Positions 1-7,758 of a stretch of DNA of 64,000 bases are shown in pieces. This stretch comes from Blastococcus sp. TML/M2B (GTDB taxonomy: Bacteria > Actinomycetota > Actinomycetes > Mycobacteriales > Geodermatophilaceae), in the NCBI RefSeq assembly GCF_016612865.1, contig NZ_JAENZZ010000001.1, positions 1-64,000 of the forward strand, given 5' to 3'. The translations under genes and the position numbers were made by a program. Every line of letters starts with the position of its first letter. Position 1 is the stretch's first letter. The notes under the pieces were generated by a model. That model was not told the origin of the DNA. It was given only the letters and a program-made list of their open reading frames with translations, and did no database searches.

Positions 1-437
1 CCCGGGACCTTACTATAGCTTGATATTGGTGTTCGGTTCGGCTTGCGTAGGCGAGGTTGGTCCGTGGGAAGAGGGCACGCCAGTGTTCGTGGAGTCATCG
101 TTGAAATACCACTCTGGTCGAATTGGATGTCTAACTTCGGTCCGTGATCCGGATCAGGGACAGTGTCAGGTGGGTAGTTTAACTGGGGCGGTTGCCTCCC
201 AAAATGTAACGGAGGCGCCCAAAGGTACCTTAGCCTGGTTGGCAATCAGGTGTCGAGTGCAAGTGCACAAGGGAGCTTGACTGTGAGACCGACGGGTCGA
301 GCAGGAGCGAAAGCTGGGACTAGTGACCCGGCACCGGCATGTGGAAGCGGTGTCGCTCAACGGATAAAAGGTACCCCGGGGATAACAGGCTGATCTTCCC
401 CAAGAGTCCATATCGACGGGATGGTTTGGCACCTCGA
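1..437 (+). rRNA. rrl: 23S ribosomal RNA, internal fragment (domain V)
   Basis: This stretch reads as 23S rRNA, roughly from E. coli position 2067 to A2503. It contains the universally conserved peptidyl-transferase segments AACGGATAAAAGGTAC, GGGGATAACAGGCTGAT and TTTGGCACCTCGA. After the A at 437 the expected UGUCGG does not follow. Instead 10 nt lead into 5S rRNA. The missing 3' part (about 400 nt) includes U2504-U2506, the A-loop, U2585, A2602 and the sarcin-ricin loop, so this copy as written could not be functional. The 5' end is cut by the window edge. A deletion created during assembly at a contig end is more likely than a real lesion. Confidence 0.95.
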
Positions 438-447
438 AGTTCACAGA

Positions 448-567
448 GTTACGGCGGCCATGGCGAGAGGGAAACGCCCGGCAACATTCCGAACCCGGAA
501 AGCTAAGCCTCTCAGCGCCGATGGTACTGCCCTGGAGACGGGGTGGGAGAGTAGGACGCCGCCGGAC
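448..567 (+). rRNA. rrf: 5S ribosomal RNA
   Basis: This is a typical actinobacterial 5S rRNA: it starts GTTACGGCGG, contains ACATTCCGAACCCGGAA and GCGCCGATGGTACTG, and ends in GGACGCCGCC, which pairs with the 5' end. At 499-501 the sequence has CCCGGAAAGC where 5S genes have CCCGGAAGC. The extra A sits on the same 500-nt lattice as most frameshifts in this window. Without it the gene is 119 nt. It normally follows 23S after a spacer, but here it abuts the truncated 23S. Confidence 0.95.
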
Positions 568-576
568 AACCATTCC

Positions 577-612
577 CGAAGGGGCCCCAGCATCCGTGCT
601 GGGGCCCCTTCG
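577..612 (+). terminator. rRNA operon terminator hairpin
   Basis: A perfect 16-bp stem (CGAAGGGGCCCCAGCA paired with its complement) closes on a TCCG tetraloop, 10 nt after the 5S gene. There is no long T-run (CGTCGTCCCC follows), which is usual for actinobacterial terminators. Confidence 0.85.
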
Positions 613-652
613 TCGTCCCCCGGAAACCCCTGCACCACGTTCGGGCCGGAAG

Positions 653-767
653 GGGACTTTCGGTACAGAAAGTCCCGGCCGCCAGCGGACTTTCGGTACA
701 GAAAGTCCCGGCCGCCAGGGGCTTTCGGTACATGAAGTCCCGGCTGGGAGGGGGCTTTCGGTACAGC
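653..767. repeat. Array of four short hairpin repeats (GGACTTTC-GGTACA-GAAAGTCC)
   Basis: Two full copies of GGACTTTCGGTACAGAAAGT start at 653 and 687. A degraded third copy is at 719 (right arm TGAAGTCC) and a half copy at 752, with a period of 33-34 nt. Each full copy folds into an 8-bp stem with a GGTACA loop. The spacers are also related (CCGGCCGCCAG). The array fills the space between the rRNA terminator and the convergent end of the ABC permease gene. No coding potential is evident in 613-850. Confidence 0.8.
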
Positions 768-792
768 GCGTGCTGCGCGCGTGGCGCAGTGG

Positions 793-831
793 CGAGCCCT
801 CGTTCCGTCACGGTGACGGAACGAGGGCTCG
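793..831 (-). terminator. Long hairpin behind the ABC permease gene
   Basis: The arms CGAGCCCTCGTTCCGTCAC and its complement (19 bp, one central base) form a very stable hairpin 20 nt beyond the stop codon of the minus-strand ABC permease gene. This is consistent with a terminator for the GntR/ABC operon. Confidence 0.7.
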
Positions 832-850
832 AGAGTGCGGTGACGTCCGG

Positions 851-1546
851 CTACGGCACGACGCGGCGGATGCCGGGGTAGGAGATCAGCGCCACGACGG
901 CGGCGATGGCGAGCGGCAGGCCGGCGGTGAGCGCGAGCGTCGACTGGTCGGCGAACCAGTCGCCGACCGTCCGCCACGCCTCTAGGAGGCTGATCAGGAT
1001 CGCCAGGCCGCCGAAGAAGACGAGCGTGCCGATCATCAAGCCCCAGGTGCCGGTCTGACCCCACCGCTGGTGCACGATGCCGATCCCGATGCCCACGGAC
1101 ATGAACGCCAGCATCGGAGCCCCCGACGCGAGGATCTGCAGGAACACGTCGTCCACCTCGAAGACCCCCGGTGCCCAGAAGCTCAGTCCTGCGCCCCAGC
1201 CGTCGGTCGCGTTCTCGATCGCCACGAGGACGGCGATCGACAGGCCGTAGAGCAGGGCCTGGGCCGCGGCCACGAGCGCCGTCCCGAGGTAGAACGTGCG
1301 CCGGCTCAGGCTGATGCCCATCGAGAAGGGGAGCAGCTGGGTCACCGCCTGGACGTAGACCACCAGCACGGTGATGTAGAGCGCCAGGATGCCGCCGGAG
1401 AAGCCGCCGTCGTCCTCGCCGGCTGGCGTCAGGTGCCAGACCGCCACGTTGATCGCGAAGCTGATCCCCACGACCAGCCAGGGGATCCCGAGGATCACCA
1501 GGGGGTGGACGAGGTGCATGCGGCCGGCGCGGAGGACGCGGTTCAC
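851..1546 (-). CDS. ABC transporter permease-like membrane protein
   Basis: A 231-residue integral membrane protein with about six hydrophobic segments (near residues 14-35, 50-75, 85-110, 135-160, 170-190 and 205-225). It starts with GTG, overlapping the TGA of the upstream ATPase gene (GTGA), so the two are translationally coupled. Family and context (GntR regulator, ATPase, permease in that order) resemble the YtrA/YtrB-type antibiotic-responsive ABC modules, with this as the membrane partner. No recognisable substrate-determining motif is visible. Confidence 0.75.
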   Translation of the reverse strand: MNRVLRAGRMHLVHPLVILGIPWLVVGISFAINVAVWHLTPAGEDDGGFSGGILALYITVLVVYVQAVTQLLPFSMGISLSRRTFYLGTALVAAAQALLYGLSIAVLVAIENATDGWGAGLSFWAPGVFEVDDVFLQILASGAPMLAFMSVGIGIGIVHQRWGQTGTWGLMIGTLVFFGGLAILISLLEAWRTVGDWFADQSTLALTAGLPLAIAAVVALISYPGIRRVVP

Positions 1547-2293
1547 GAGGAGACCTCCTCGAGGTCGACGGGGTGGATGGGTGCGCGCGTGGCGGGCGTC
1601 TGCAGGCTCATCGCGACCACGAGCTGCTGCAGGCTGGTGGGCTCGACGGTGAGTCCCTGCTCGGCGGCCGCGCGGCGGTCGGCGGCTCCGCCGATCCGGA
1701 CGACCGCCCGGCTGGAGCCGGCCAGGGTCTCCGTGTGCAGCGGGTCGTGCTGCCGGGCGAAGGCCTGCACCGCGCCCACCGGGCCGGTGACCGTGACGGC
1801 GCTGCCCCGGAGCGACTCGGTGTCGGCGTCGAGCAGGACCCTGCCGCGGTCGATGAGCAGCACCCGCTCGAGCAGCGGCGCGATCTCCTCGATGAGGTGC
1901 GTCGAGAGCATGATCGTGCGCGGGTGCTCCGCGTAGTCGGCGAGCAGTCGGTCGTAGAACAGCTGCCGGGCGACGGCGTCCAGCCCCAGGTAGGGCTCGT
2001 CGAAGAGGGTGAACGGGGCGCGCGAGGCCAGCCCGATGATGATGCCGACCGCCGAGGTCATCCCCGGGAGAGCTTCTTCACCGGCCGCTTGACGGGCAGG
2101 TCGAAGTCGCGCAGCAGCGAGGCTGCGTGAGCAGCTGCATCATCGTGGTCTTGCCGGCGCCGTTGCGGCCGAGCAGGCCGGTGATCGAGTCCTGCTCGAC
2201 GGCGGTCGTGACGGCGTCCAGGGCGGTGTGCCCGCGGAAGCGCATGGTGACGTCGTCGACGGTGGCCACCGCCGTGGTGCGGGGCGCGGTCAT
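1543..2293 (-). pseudogene. ABC transporter ATP-binding protein, broken by a deletion and a frameshift
   Basis: The protein starts as MTAPRTTAVATVDDV and has Walker A GRNGAGKTT. A second piece carries Walker B with D-loop LFDEPYLGLD and the H-loop STHLIEE. Between Walker A and the segment ASLLRDFDLP, 60-70 residues expected in this family (including the Q-loop) are missing, with the joint at about 2124. Near 2061-2064 the CCCC run seems one base short: adding it restores LSRGMTS just before Walker B. The start ATG overlaps the stop of the GntR gene (ATGA). As written it cannot be functional. A short-deletion assembly error is as likely as a real pseudogene. Confidence 0.8.
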
Positions 2294-2652
2294 CGCGGGT
2301 CCTCCGGGGTGGTCAGCATGGCGGTGAGCTCCGCGGTGCTGATGCCGAGCTTCTGCGCCTCGGTCAGCAGCGGGCGGACGTACTGGTCGGCGAACTCGGT
2401 CCGCCGGCGCTTGAGCAGCTGCTCGCGTGCGCCCGGGGCGACGAACATCCCGACTCCTCGTCTCTTGGAGAGGACCCCGTCGGCGACCAGCTGGTTCAGG
2501 CCCTTGGCCGCCGTCGCGGGGTTGATCCGGTGGAAGGCGGCCAGCTCGTTGGACGAGGGGGCCTGGCTCTCCTCGGCGAGGGAGCCGTCGACGATCGCGT
2601 TCTCGATCTCGGCCGCGACCTGCCGGAAGATGGGTCCGGCCTCCTCGTTCAC
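2290..2652 (-). CDS. GntR-family (YtrA-type) transcriptional regulator
   Basis: At 120 residues it has the short YtrA architecture: an N-terminal winged helix (about residues 8-75, with PSSNELAAFHRINPATAAKGLNQL as helix-turn-helix) and a small C-terminal dimerisation tail. It starts with GTG at 2652. It is the first gene of the operon with the ATPase and permease, and a dyad at 2683-2706 lies just upstream. The family normally represses its own operon and is released by cell-envelope-acting antibiotics. The inducer here is unknown. Confidence 0.88.
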   Translation of the reverse strand: MNEEAGPIFRQVAAEIENAIVDGSLAEESQAPSSNELAAFHRINPATAAKGLNQLVADGVLSKRRGVGMFVAPGAREQLLKRRRTEFADQYVRPLLTEAQKLGISTAELTAMLTTPEDPR

Positions 2653-2682
2653 GAGCCGACCCCGCGGGACGCCTGGTCCCTG

Positions 2683-2706
2683 GGTTCATTACTCATGTAA
2701 CGAACC
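2683..2706. promoter_or_regulatory. Candidate operator of the GntR/ABC operon
   Basis: The dyad GGTTCATTAC-TCAT-GTAACGAACC has 10-bp arms with one mismatch and is AT-rich against its surroundings. It lies 31 bp upstream of the GntR start codon and about 105 bp from the divergent lipoprotein gene. Size and position match an autoregulatory YtrA operator. Confidence 0.7.
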
Positions 2707-2811
2707 ATAGAAGCGATGGGAGCGGTTCCGCAAGGTAGGTGGCTCCGGAGGGGTCGGGGCGGGCGCGCACTAGGGTCGCCGCAACACCCGTGCACACCCC
2801 TGGAGGACCCC

Positions 2812-3120
2812 GTGGCCCGTCGCCTGCTGTTCACCCTCGTGGCGGGCGGGACGCTGGCAGTGCTGTCCGCCTGCGGGGTCGGGACGCTCTCCTCGGACCA
2901 GGTCGCCGAGACGGCCGAGGATGCGCTCGAGGGGGAGGTCGGGACCCGCCCGGACATCGAGTGCCCGGACGCCCTCGACAAGGAGGAGGGCGCGTCGACG
3001 CGGTGCACCCTGACCGCCGGCGACGACCCCACCACGTACGGCGTCACGGTCACCGTCACCTCGACCGACGGCGACACGAAGCTCGGCGTCACGGTGGACG
3101 ACGAGCCCCAGGACGACTAG
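2812..3120 (+). CDS. DUF4333 domain lipoprotein
   Basis: A 102-residue secreted lipoprotein. The signal peptide (RRLLFTLVAGGTLAVLSAC) ends in the lipobox LSAC. The mature part carries two cysteines (IECP and RCTL) about 16 residues apart and a V/T-rich strand pattern typical of DUF4333 in Actinobacteria. The GTG start at 2812 was chosen because GGAGGA lies 6 nt upstream and because it begins the signal peptide. The domain's function is unknown. It is monocistronic and divergent from the GntR operon. Confidence 0.85.
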   Translation: MARRLLFTLVAGGTLAVLSACGVGTLSSDQVAETAEDALEGEVGTRPDIECPDALDKEEGASTRCTLTAGDDPTTYGVTVTVTSTDGDTKLGVTVDDEPQDD

Positions 3121-3156
3121 CCCAGGACCAGCCGGGGCCGCCCGGCCCGGGGAGGC

Positions 3157-4296
3157 CTAGCCGGGGAGAGCGGCGGCCAGGGCCTCGAGGTCCTCGACCG
3201 TGACGTCCAGGTGCGGGGAGACGCGGAGCACGGGGCCGGTCATCTCCCCCGGTGCGCGCTCGCGGCCCAGGGCGCTGACCACGATCCCGTGGTCGGCCAG
3301 CAGGCGTGCCCGGGTGGCGACGACGTCGACCCCGTCCGGCGGGCGCAGCGTGGTGGTGGCCGTCGGCTCGTCCACCGGCTCGACCACCGTCCAGCCACCC
3401 CGGCCGTCGAGCAGCTCGCGGGTGTGCCGGCCGATCCCGGCCAGCCGTTCGCGGACCCGGTCCGGGCCGGCGGCCAGGTGCTCGCCGACGGCGACGATCA
3501 GCCCGATCCGCCCGGCGATGTGCCCCTCGCCGCTCTCGAAGGCGCGCATCGGCGGCAGGTCGTCGGCGCCGGGCATCACCGGCGTCAGCTGCGCGGCGAT
3601 CGCGGGCCGGGCGGCGAGCACGCCGACGCCGCGGGGGCCGGCCAGCCACTTCCGCGACGTCCCGTAGACGACGTCGGCGCCCACGTCGGTGTCCACGTGG
3701 CCGAGCGCCTGCGCGGCGTCGAGCACCAGCGGCACCCCCGCGGCGCGGCACAGCGCGGCGATCTCCGCGGCCGGCTGCCGGACCCCGCGGTGGCTGGGGA
3801 CGTGGTCCAGGTGCACGAAGCGGGGCGGGTCGGCGCCCAGCTGCCGCTCCAGGGCCTCGAGGTCGGCGCGGCCGAGGTCGTCGACCGGCAGCGGCTCGGG
3901 CCGCAGCGCGTAAGCGCCCAGCAGCCCGATGTTCGGCGCGTACTCCCCGGGCAGGCAGGCGACCCTGGTGCCGGCGGGCAGCCGCCAGCCGGTGAGGAGG
4001 GCGGCGAGCGCCCCGCGCGCGGACTCCACGAAGGCGACGTCGGCGGCGGCCATGCCGACCAGCCCGCCCAGCACCGAGCGGCCCTGCTGCAGCAGGTTCT
4101 CCGCGGCCGCCTGGGCGACGTACCCGCCCAGCTCGGCCTCGTGCCGCGCGTGGTGCGCCGCGGCCTCCAGCGCCCGGGAGCCCTGCCGGCCGCTGGCGGC
4201 GCTGTCCAGGTGCCGTCCGGCGGGGCGCGGGCGCGCCTTCCGCCAGCCGGCGGCGAGGTCGTCGTGCGGGAGGGAGCCGGCGGGCGAGGACATCAC
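3157..4296 (-). CDS. egtE: Ergothioneine biosynthesis PLP-dependent C-S lyase EgtE
   Basis: A 379-residue class V aminotransferase fold. Segments characteristic of EgtE are present in order: HLDSAASGRQ, HARHEAELGGYVA, CLPGEYAPN, LDAAQALGH, then SRKWLAGPRGVGVL with the PLP-binding lysine, and a C-terminal LRVSPHLDVTVEDLE. EgtE cleaves the hercynylcysteine sulfoxide C-S bond in the last step of ergothioneine synthesis. The start may be the GTG at 4296 or the adjacent ATG at 4293. No egtA-D genes are in this window, so the assignment rests on sequence similarity recalled from mycobacterial EgtE. It lies 27 nt downstream of the anti-sigma gene. Confidence 0.85.
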   Translation of the reverse strand: MMSSPAGSLPHDDLAAGWRKARPRPAGRHLDSAASGRQGSRALEAAAHHARHEAELGGYVAQAAAENLLQQGRSVLGGLVGMAAADVAFVESARGALAALLTGWRLPAGTRVACLPGEYAPNIGLLGAYALRPEPLPVDDLGRADLEALERQLGADPPRFVHLDHVPSHRGVRQPAAEIAALCRAAGVPLVLDAAQALGHVDTDVGADVVYGTSRKWLAGPRGVGVLAARPAIAAQLTPVMPGADDLPPMRAFESGEGHIAGRIGLIVAVGEHLAAGPDRVRERLAGIGRHTRELLDGRGGWTVVEPVDEPTATTTLRPPDGVDVVATRARLLADHGIVVSALGRERAPGEMTGPVLRVSPHLDVTVEDLEALAAALPG

Positions 4297-4323
4297 GGGG
4301 GCAACGCTAGGCGAGCCGCCCGG

Positions 4324-5061
4324 TCAGGCGTCGAGATCCCCTCGAGCCACCGAGACGCCCGAGTGGGTGGGGTCGCCGTCCAGCGGCTCCACCGAGACGT
4401 CGACCAGCGGGTACTCGGACAGGTCGAGGCCGTCGGGCAGCTCCACCGTCTGCGTGCCCGGGGTGACGACGCCGAGCGGGAGCATGCCCTGCACGGACCG
4501 GTCGATCACCCACACCTCGTAGTACGCGTCCTCGAGGGCCGGGGCGTCCAGGTCCACCTGGAGCACGCGCGACCCGTCGCCCCGGACGACGACGTCCGCG
4601 GTGCCGGAGGCCTCGGGCAGCAGGTCCAGCGCCACGCTGGTGACGGAGTCGCCGTCCTCCCCCGTCGACTGCACAGCGGTGACGGCACCGGCACCGACCA
4701 CGGCACCCGCGACGACGGCGGCCGCCGTCAGCAGGACCGGTCGCCGGCGGGAGCGGAACGGCACCACGGTGCCCCCCGGGTCCGCGGCCGGGGTCGCCGG
4801 CGCGGCCCGGACGGGCGAGTGGTCCGCGGGGGTGGCGGTCACGCCGGTCGCGGCGGCGATGGCCTGCCAGACCTGCGGGGGTGGCGGGACGTCGTCGACC
4901 GGAGCGGCGAGGTGCGGGACGGCGAGCAGCTCGGGGGCGCGACGCAGCGCGGTCACCTCGGCGCGGCAGGAGCCGCAGGAGGCGAGATGGGCGTCCTCGT
5001 TGGCCGGCAGGGTCTCCCGGAGGGCAGCGAGGGCCAGCTGCTCAGGCGTGCAGTGCTGCAC
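4324..5061 (-). CDS. rskA: Anti-sigma-K factor RskA family protein
   Basis: A 245-residue membrane anti-sigma factor. The N-terminal zinc-binding motif is H25-x3-C29-x2-C32 (HLASCGSC). A single transmembrane helix lies at about residues 108-130 (VLLTAAAVVAGAVVGAGAV), and the extracellular RskA domain contains YYEVWVIDRSVQGMLPLGVV. The start codon overlaps the last 20 nt of the sigma-factor gene, so translation is coupled. Expected role: hold the partner sigma factor at the membrane until a signal triggers proteolysis. Confidence 0.9.
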   Translation of the reverse strand: MQHCTPEQLALAALRETLPANEDAHLASCGSCRAEVTALRRAPELLAVPHLAAPVDDVPPPPQVWQAIAAATGVTATPADHSPVRAAPATPAADPGGTVVPFRSRRRPVLLTAAAVVAGAVVGAGAVTAVQSTGEDGDSVTSVALDLLPEASGTADVVVRGDGSRVLQVDLDAPALEDAYYEVWVIDRSVQGMLPLGVVTPGTQTVELPDGLDLSEYPLVDVSVEPLDGDPTHSGVSVARGDLDA

Positions 5062-5656
5062 CGTCCACCTCCAACCGGGTCCGCAGGCGCTCCAGTGTGC
5101 GCCGGATGTGGCTCTTGATCGTGCCCAGCGGCAGGCCGGTCCGTTCGGCGATCTGCGCGTGGGTGAGGTCCTCGAAGAACGCGAGCTCGATGATGCCGCG
5201 CTGCGGCTGGCCGAGGTGGTCCAGCTCGTCGAGCAGCAGCACGCGGTCGGTGGCGGCGGCGTCGACGCCGGCGGTCACCGGGCCGCCGGGCCGGGCCTGC
5301 GCCTCGGTCATGGCGGCCTCGGCCTCGCGGCGCTGCTTGTCCCGCTTGGCCCAGGCGTCGGCGATCTTGTGCCGGCAGATGCCCACGAGCCAGGCCGGCA
5401 GGGGCGAGTCGTCCGGGCGGTAGCGGGCGCGGCCGGTCCAGGCGGCGACGAACACCTGCTGGGTCACGTCCTCGGCGTCCGGGCCGGGGCCGAAGGCGCG
5501 CACGGCCATGCCGTGCACCTGCCCGGCCCACTGCTCGTAGGCCCAGGCCAGCGCCTGCTCCTCACCCGCGGCGAAGCGGCGGCCGATCTCCGCGTCGTCC
5601 GGGTCGACGACGCTGCGCGTCCCCGGTACGTGTCCCACGGCCTGAACGCTACCCAT
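5042..5656 (-). CDS. ECF RNA polymerase sigma factor (SigK-like)
   Basis: A 204-residue ECF sigma factor. Region 2 is DAEDVTQQVFVAAW through WLVGICRHKIADAWAKR, and region 4 includes LTHAQIAERTGLPLGTIKSH with RRTLERLR. Pairing with an RskA-family anti-sigma factor places it in the SigK-like group. The ATG at 5656 was chosen, and an internal GTG 7 codons later is an alternative. It lies 29 nt after a sortase gene, suggesting that the regulon or operon concerns surface proteins. Confidence 0.9.
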   Translation of the reverse strand: MGSVQAVGHVPGTRSVVDPDDAEIGRRFAAGEEQALAWAYEQWAGQVHGMAVRAFGPGPDAEDVTQQVFVAAWTGRARYRPDDSPLPAWLVGICRHKIADAWAKRDKQRREAEAAMTEAQARPGGPVTAGVDAAATDRVLLLDELDHLGQPQRGIIELAFFEDLTHAQIAERTGLPLGTIKSHIRRTLERLRTRLEVDGAALHA

Positions 5657-5685
5657 GATCGGCTCCCGCAGGGCCAGCGCCCCGC

Positions 5686-6338
5686 TCACGGGATCGGCTC
5701 CGCCACCACGACGACGTTGTCGCGGTAGCTGCGGAACTCCGGCAGGAACGGCCCGCCGCAGGTGATCAGGGTGAGCCGCGGCGCGCCCTCGCGGGCGAAC
5801 AGCCGGTCCAGCGGCAGCGCCTGCTTGGTGATGACCTCGCGGGAGACGACCCGCCAGCGGGTCACCGCGCCGGCGGCGTCGGTGACGGCGACCTCGTCGC
5901 CGACCGCGGCGTCCTGGAGCGGGTACAGCGCTCCCGCGCCCTGCTCCCGGTCGTCGACGTGGCCGGCGATCACCGCGGAGCCCTCGGCACCGGGCTCCGG
6001 TCCGAACCGGTACCAGCCGACCCGCGCGACGTCCTCGGGGAGCTCCATCTGGCCGTCGGCGGCGATGCCGACGGCGTCGACGGGGGCGTCCACGCCCCAC
6101 GCCGGCGCGCTGACGCGGACCGGTGCGGGGGCGGTGCGGGCCGCGGCGGGGGCGGCGTCCCGGGCGGTGACCGTCGGGAGGGCGGGCAGGCCCCCGCGCC
6201 GGCGGGGGCGGCCGGCGCGGGGAGGGCCTGCTCCACGGGGATGCCCGCCGCCGCCTCCGGCCGGGTCAGCGCCCAGGCGGTGGGGGCGCCGACGGCCAGG
6301 GCGAGGCCCAGGACGGCGGAGGCGGCGGCGGGTCGCAT
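5686..6338 (-). CDS. Class F sortase (one-base frameshift in the sequence)
   Basis: The catalytic triad of class F sortases is visible: His in VIAGHVDD, Cys in TLITCGG and Arg in FRSYRDNV. The N-terminus (MRPAAASAVLGLALAVGAPTA) is a signal anchor. The N-terminal 50 residues and the catalytic part are in different frames. The shift is at a CCCCC run at 6191-6195, and one more C there gives a continuous 217-residue protein, so a homopolymer undercall is likely. Class F sortases anchor or process exported proteins. The preceding gene in the operon encodes a secreted DUF4397 protein, the likely partner or substrate. Confidence 0.85.
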
Positions 6339-6351
6339 CGGATCTACCCGG

Positions 6352-7170
6352 TCAGCCGCGGTTGCGGGCGACGCGGAGGGCACCGGCGCCGGCGACGGCG
6401 AGGCCGGCCACCGAGAGCGCGGCGACCGCCGGCAGCGAGCTGTCCTGGTCGGCCAGGCCGGCCGAGCCACCGGGGACACCGGCGGGCATCGAGTGCATGC
6501 CGTCGATGGTCTGGACGGCGAGGTCGTAGCCGGCCTCACCGTTGCCCCAGGCGTACACGATGGTCGAGGTGCCCTCGGCCAGGGTCAGGTCGGCCGGGCC
6601 GATGGCGACGGTGTCGGTGCCCGCGAGCACGACATCGGCGGTGATCGTGCTGGCCGGCGCGGTCAGGGTGGCCTCGTCGGGGTTGGTCAGGCCCTCGACG
6701 ACCGGGGTGCCACCGGCGCGCACGTCGACGGCGGGCGCGGCGGCGGTGTGCCGCACGGTCACGCGGGCCTGGCCGGCCGGGACGGCGGAGGTGTCGTTGA
6801 CGAACGGCGTCAGCGTCGGGCTGCCGTCCTCCTTGAGGTGGGCGACCACGGTGGCGTTCGCACCGGCCGGGACGGCGACGTCGTCGGCCTTGAGCAGCGG
6901 CTCGCCGGAGCCGTCGGGGGCGTCGGCCGGGAACAGGGCCAGGTCGTAGGCGCCCGCCGGGAGGGTCAGCGGGTCGGTGAGGGTGCCGGGCTGGAAGTCG
7001 TCGATCAGCCGCTCGCCGTTGGCGTAGACGTCGACGGGGGTGTTCGGGACGCCGTGCAGGATCGAGACGGTGGCCGTGTCGGCCGCGGTCGCCGGGGTGG
7101 CGACGAGGACCAGACCGCCGACGACGGCAGCCGCGCCGGCGGCGCTGCCGAGGGTGCGCAGGGTGCTCAT
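6352..7170 (-). CDS. DUF4397 domain surface protein
   Basis: A 272-residue protein with a signal peptide (STLRTLGSAAGAAAVVGGLVLVATPATA). Two DUF4397 beta-rich repeats follow (ATVSILHGVPNTPVDVYANG and ARVTVRHTAAAPAVDVRAGG), and it ends in a hydrophobic helix plus basic tail (AALSVAGLAVAGAGALRVARNRG). It is first in an operon with a class F sortase 13 nt downstream. No clear LPxTG is present; LPAV just before the helix is the nearest match. DUF4397 proteins are secreted adhesin-like or wall proteins of unknown function. Confidence 0.85.
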   Translation of the reverse strand: MSTLRTLGSAAGAAAVVGGLVLVATPATAADTATVSILHGVPNTPVDVYANGERLIDDFQPGTLTDPLTLPAGAYDLALFPADAPDGSGEPLLKADDVAVPAGANATVVAHLKEDGSPTLTPFVNDTSAVPAGQARVTVRHTAAAPAVDVRAGGTPVVEGLTNPDEATLTAPASTITADVVLAGTDTVAIGPADLTLAEGTSTIVYAWGNGEAGYDLAVQTIDGMHSMPAGVPGGSAGLADQDSSLPAVAALSVAGLAVAGAGALRVARNRG

Positions 7171-7290
7171 GGATCGTCCTTCCAGAGGGGGGTGGTGCCT
7201 GTCATGCGCTACTTCCCGGGCCCTCCGGGATCCGGATGCAGTTGAGAGCGAAACTTCTTCTGTTCCCCCGGTCGGGTGCAGGATGGGCGC

Positions 7291-7758
7291 GTGACCAGCC
7301 GCGACCGGGACGCCGAGGGCCGTGCCCGCAACGCCCGCCCGCGGGACGCGCTGGGCCGGCCGCTGCCGCACGACGCCGTGGGCGAGCCGCGGGCGCCGGA
7401 GGGGATCGTGCGAGAGCCGCTGGTCGCGCTCGCCGAGGCGCAGGAGCTGCTCGACGCCGGGCGCCCGTTCCACGCGCACGAGGTGCTCGAGGACGCGTGG
7501 AAGTCCGCCGTCCCGGAGGAGCGGCAGCTGTGGCGCGGGCTGGCGCAGCTGGCCGTCGGGCTCACCCACGCCGCGCGCGGCAACGCCCGGGGCGCGACGA
7601 CGCTGCTGGAGCGCGGCGTCGGCAACGTCGTCCCCTATGCCGGGGCGCCGCCGCACGGGATCGACGTCGACGGTCTGGTGGGCTGGGGCCGGGCCCTGGC
7701 TGCCGATCCCTCGGGCGTGCGCGACGCCGCCGTCGCCGCGCCCCGCCTGCGCGGCTGA
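7291..7758 (+). CDS. DUF309 domain protein
   Basis: A 155-residue protein with the DUF309 signature FHAHEVLEDAWK (His-x2-His/Glu near residues 62-72), followed by helices RQLWRGLAQLAVGLTHAARGN. Members are small helical proteins with a conserved H/E/W motif, and their function is unknown. Start chosen at GTG 7291 (TSRDRDAEGRARNARPRD, the usual family N-terminus); GTG 7276 is also open. The stop codon abuts that of the convergent photolyase gene (TGATCA). Confidence 0.8.
   Translation: MTSRDRDAEGRARNARPRDALGRPLPHDAVGEPRAPEGIVREPLVALAEAQELLDAGRPFHAHEVLEDAWKSAVPEERQLWRGLAQLAVGLTHAARGNARGATTLLERGVGNVVPYAGAPPHGIDVDGLVGWGRALAADPSGVRDAAVAAPRLRG

Noticed and set aside
653..767. Possible CRISPR-like hairpin repeat array.
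   Set aside because: Units decay progressively, spacers are similar to each other and shorter than 15 nt.
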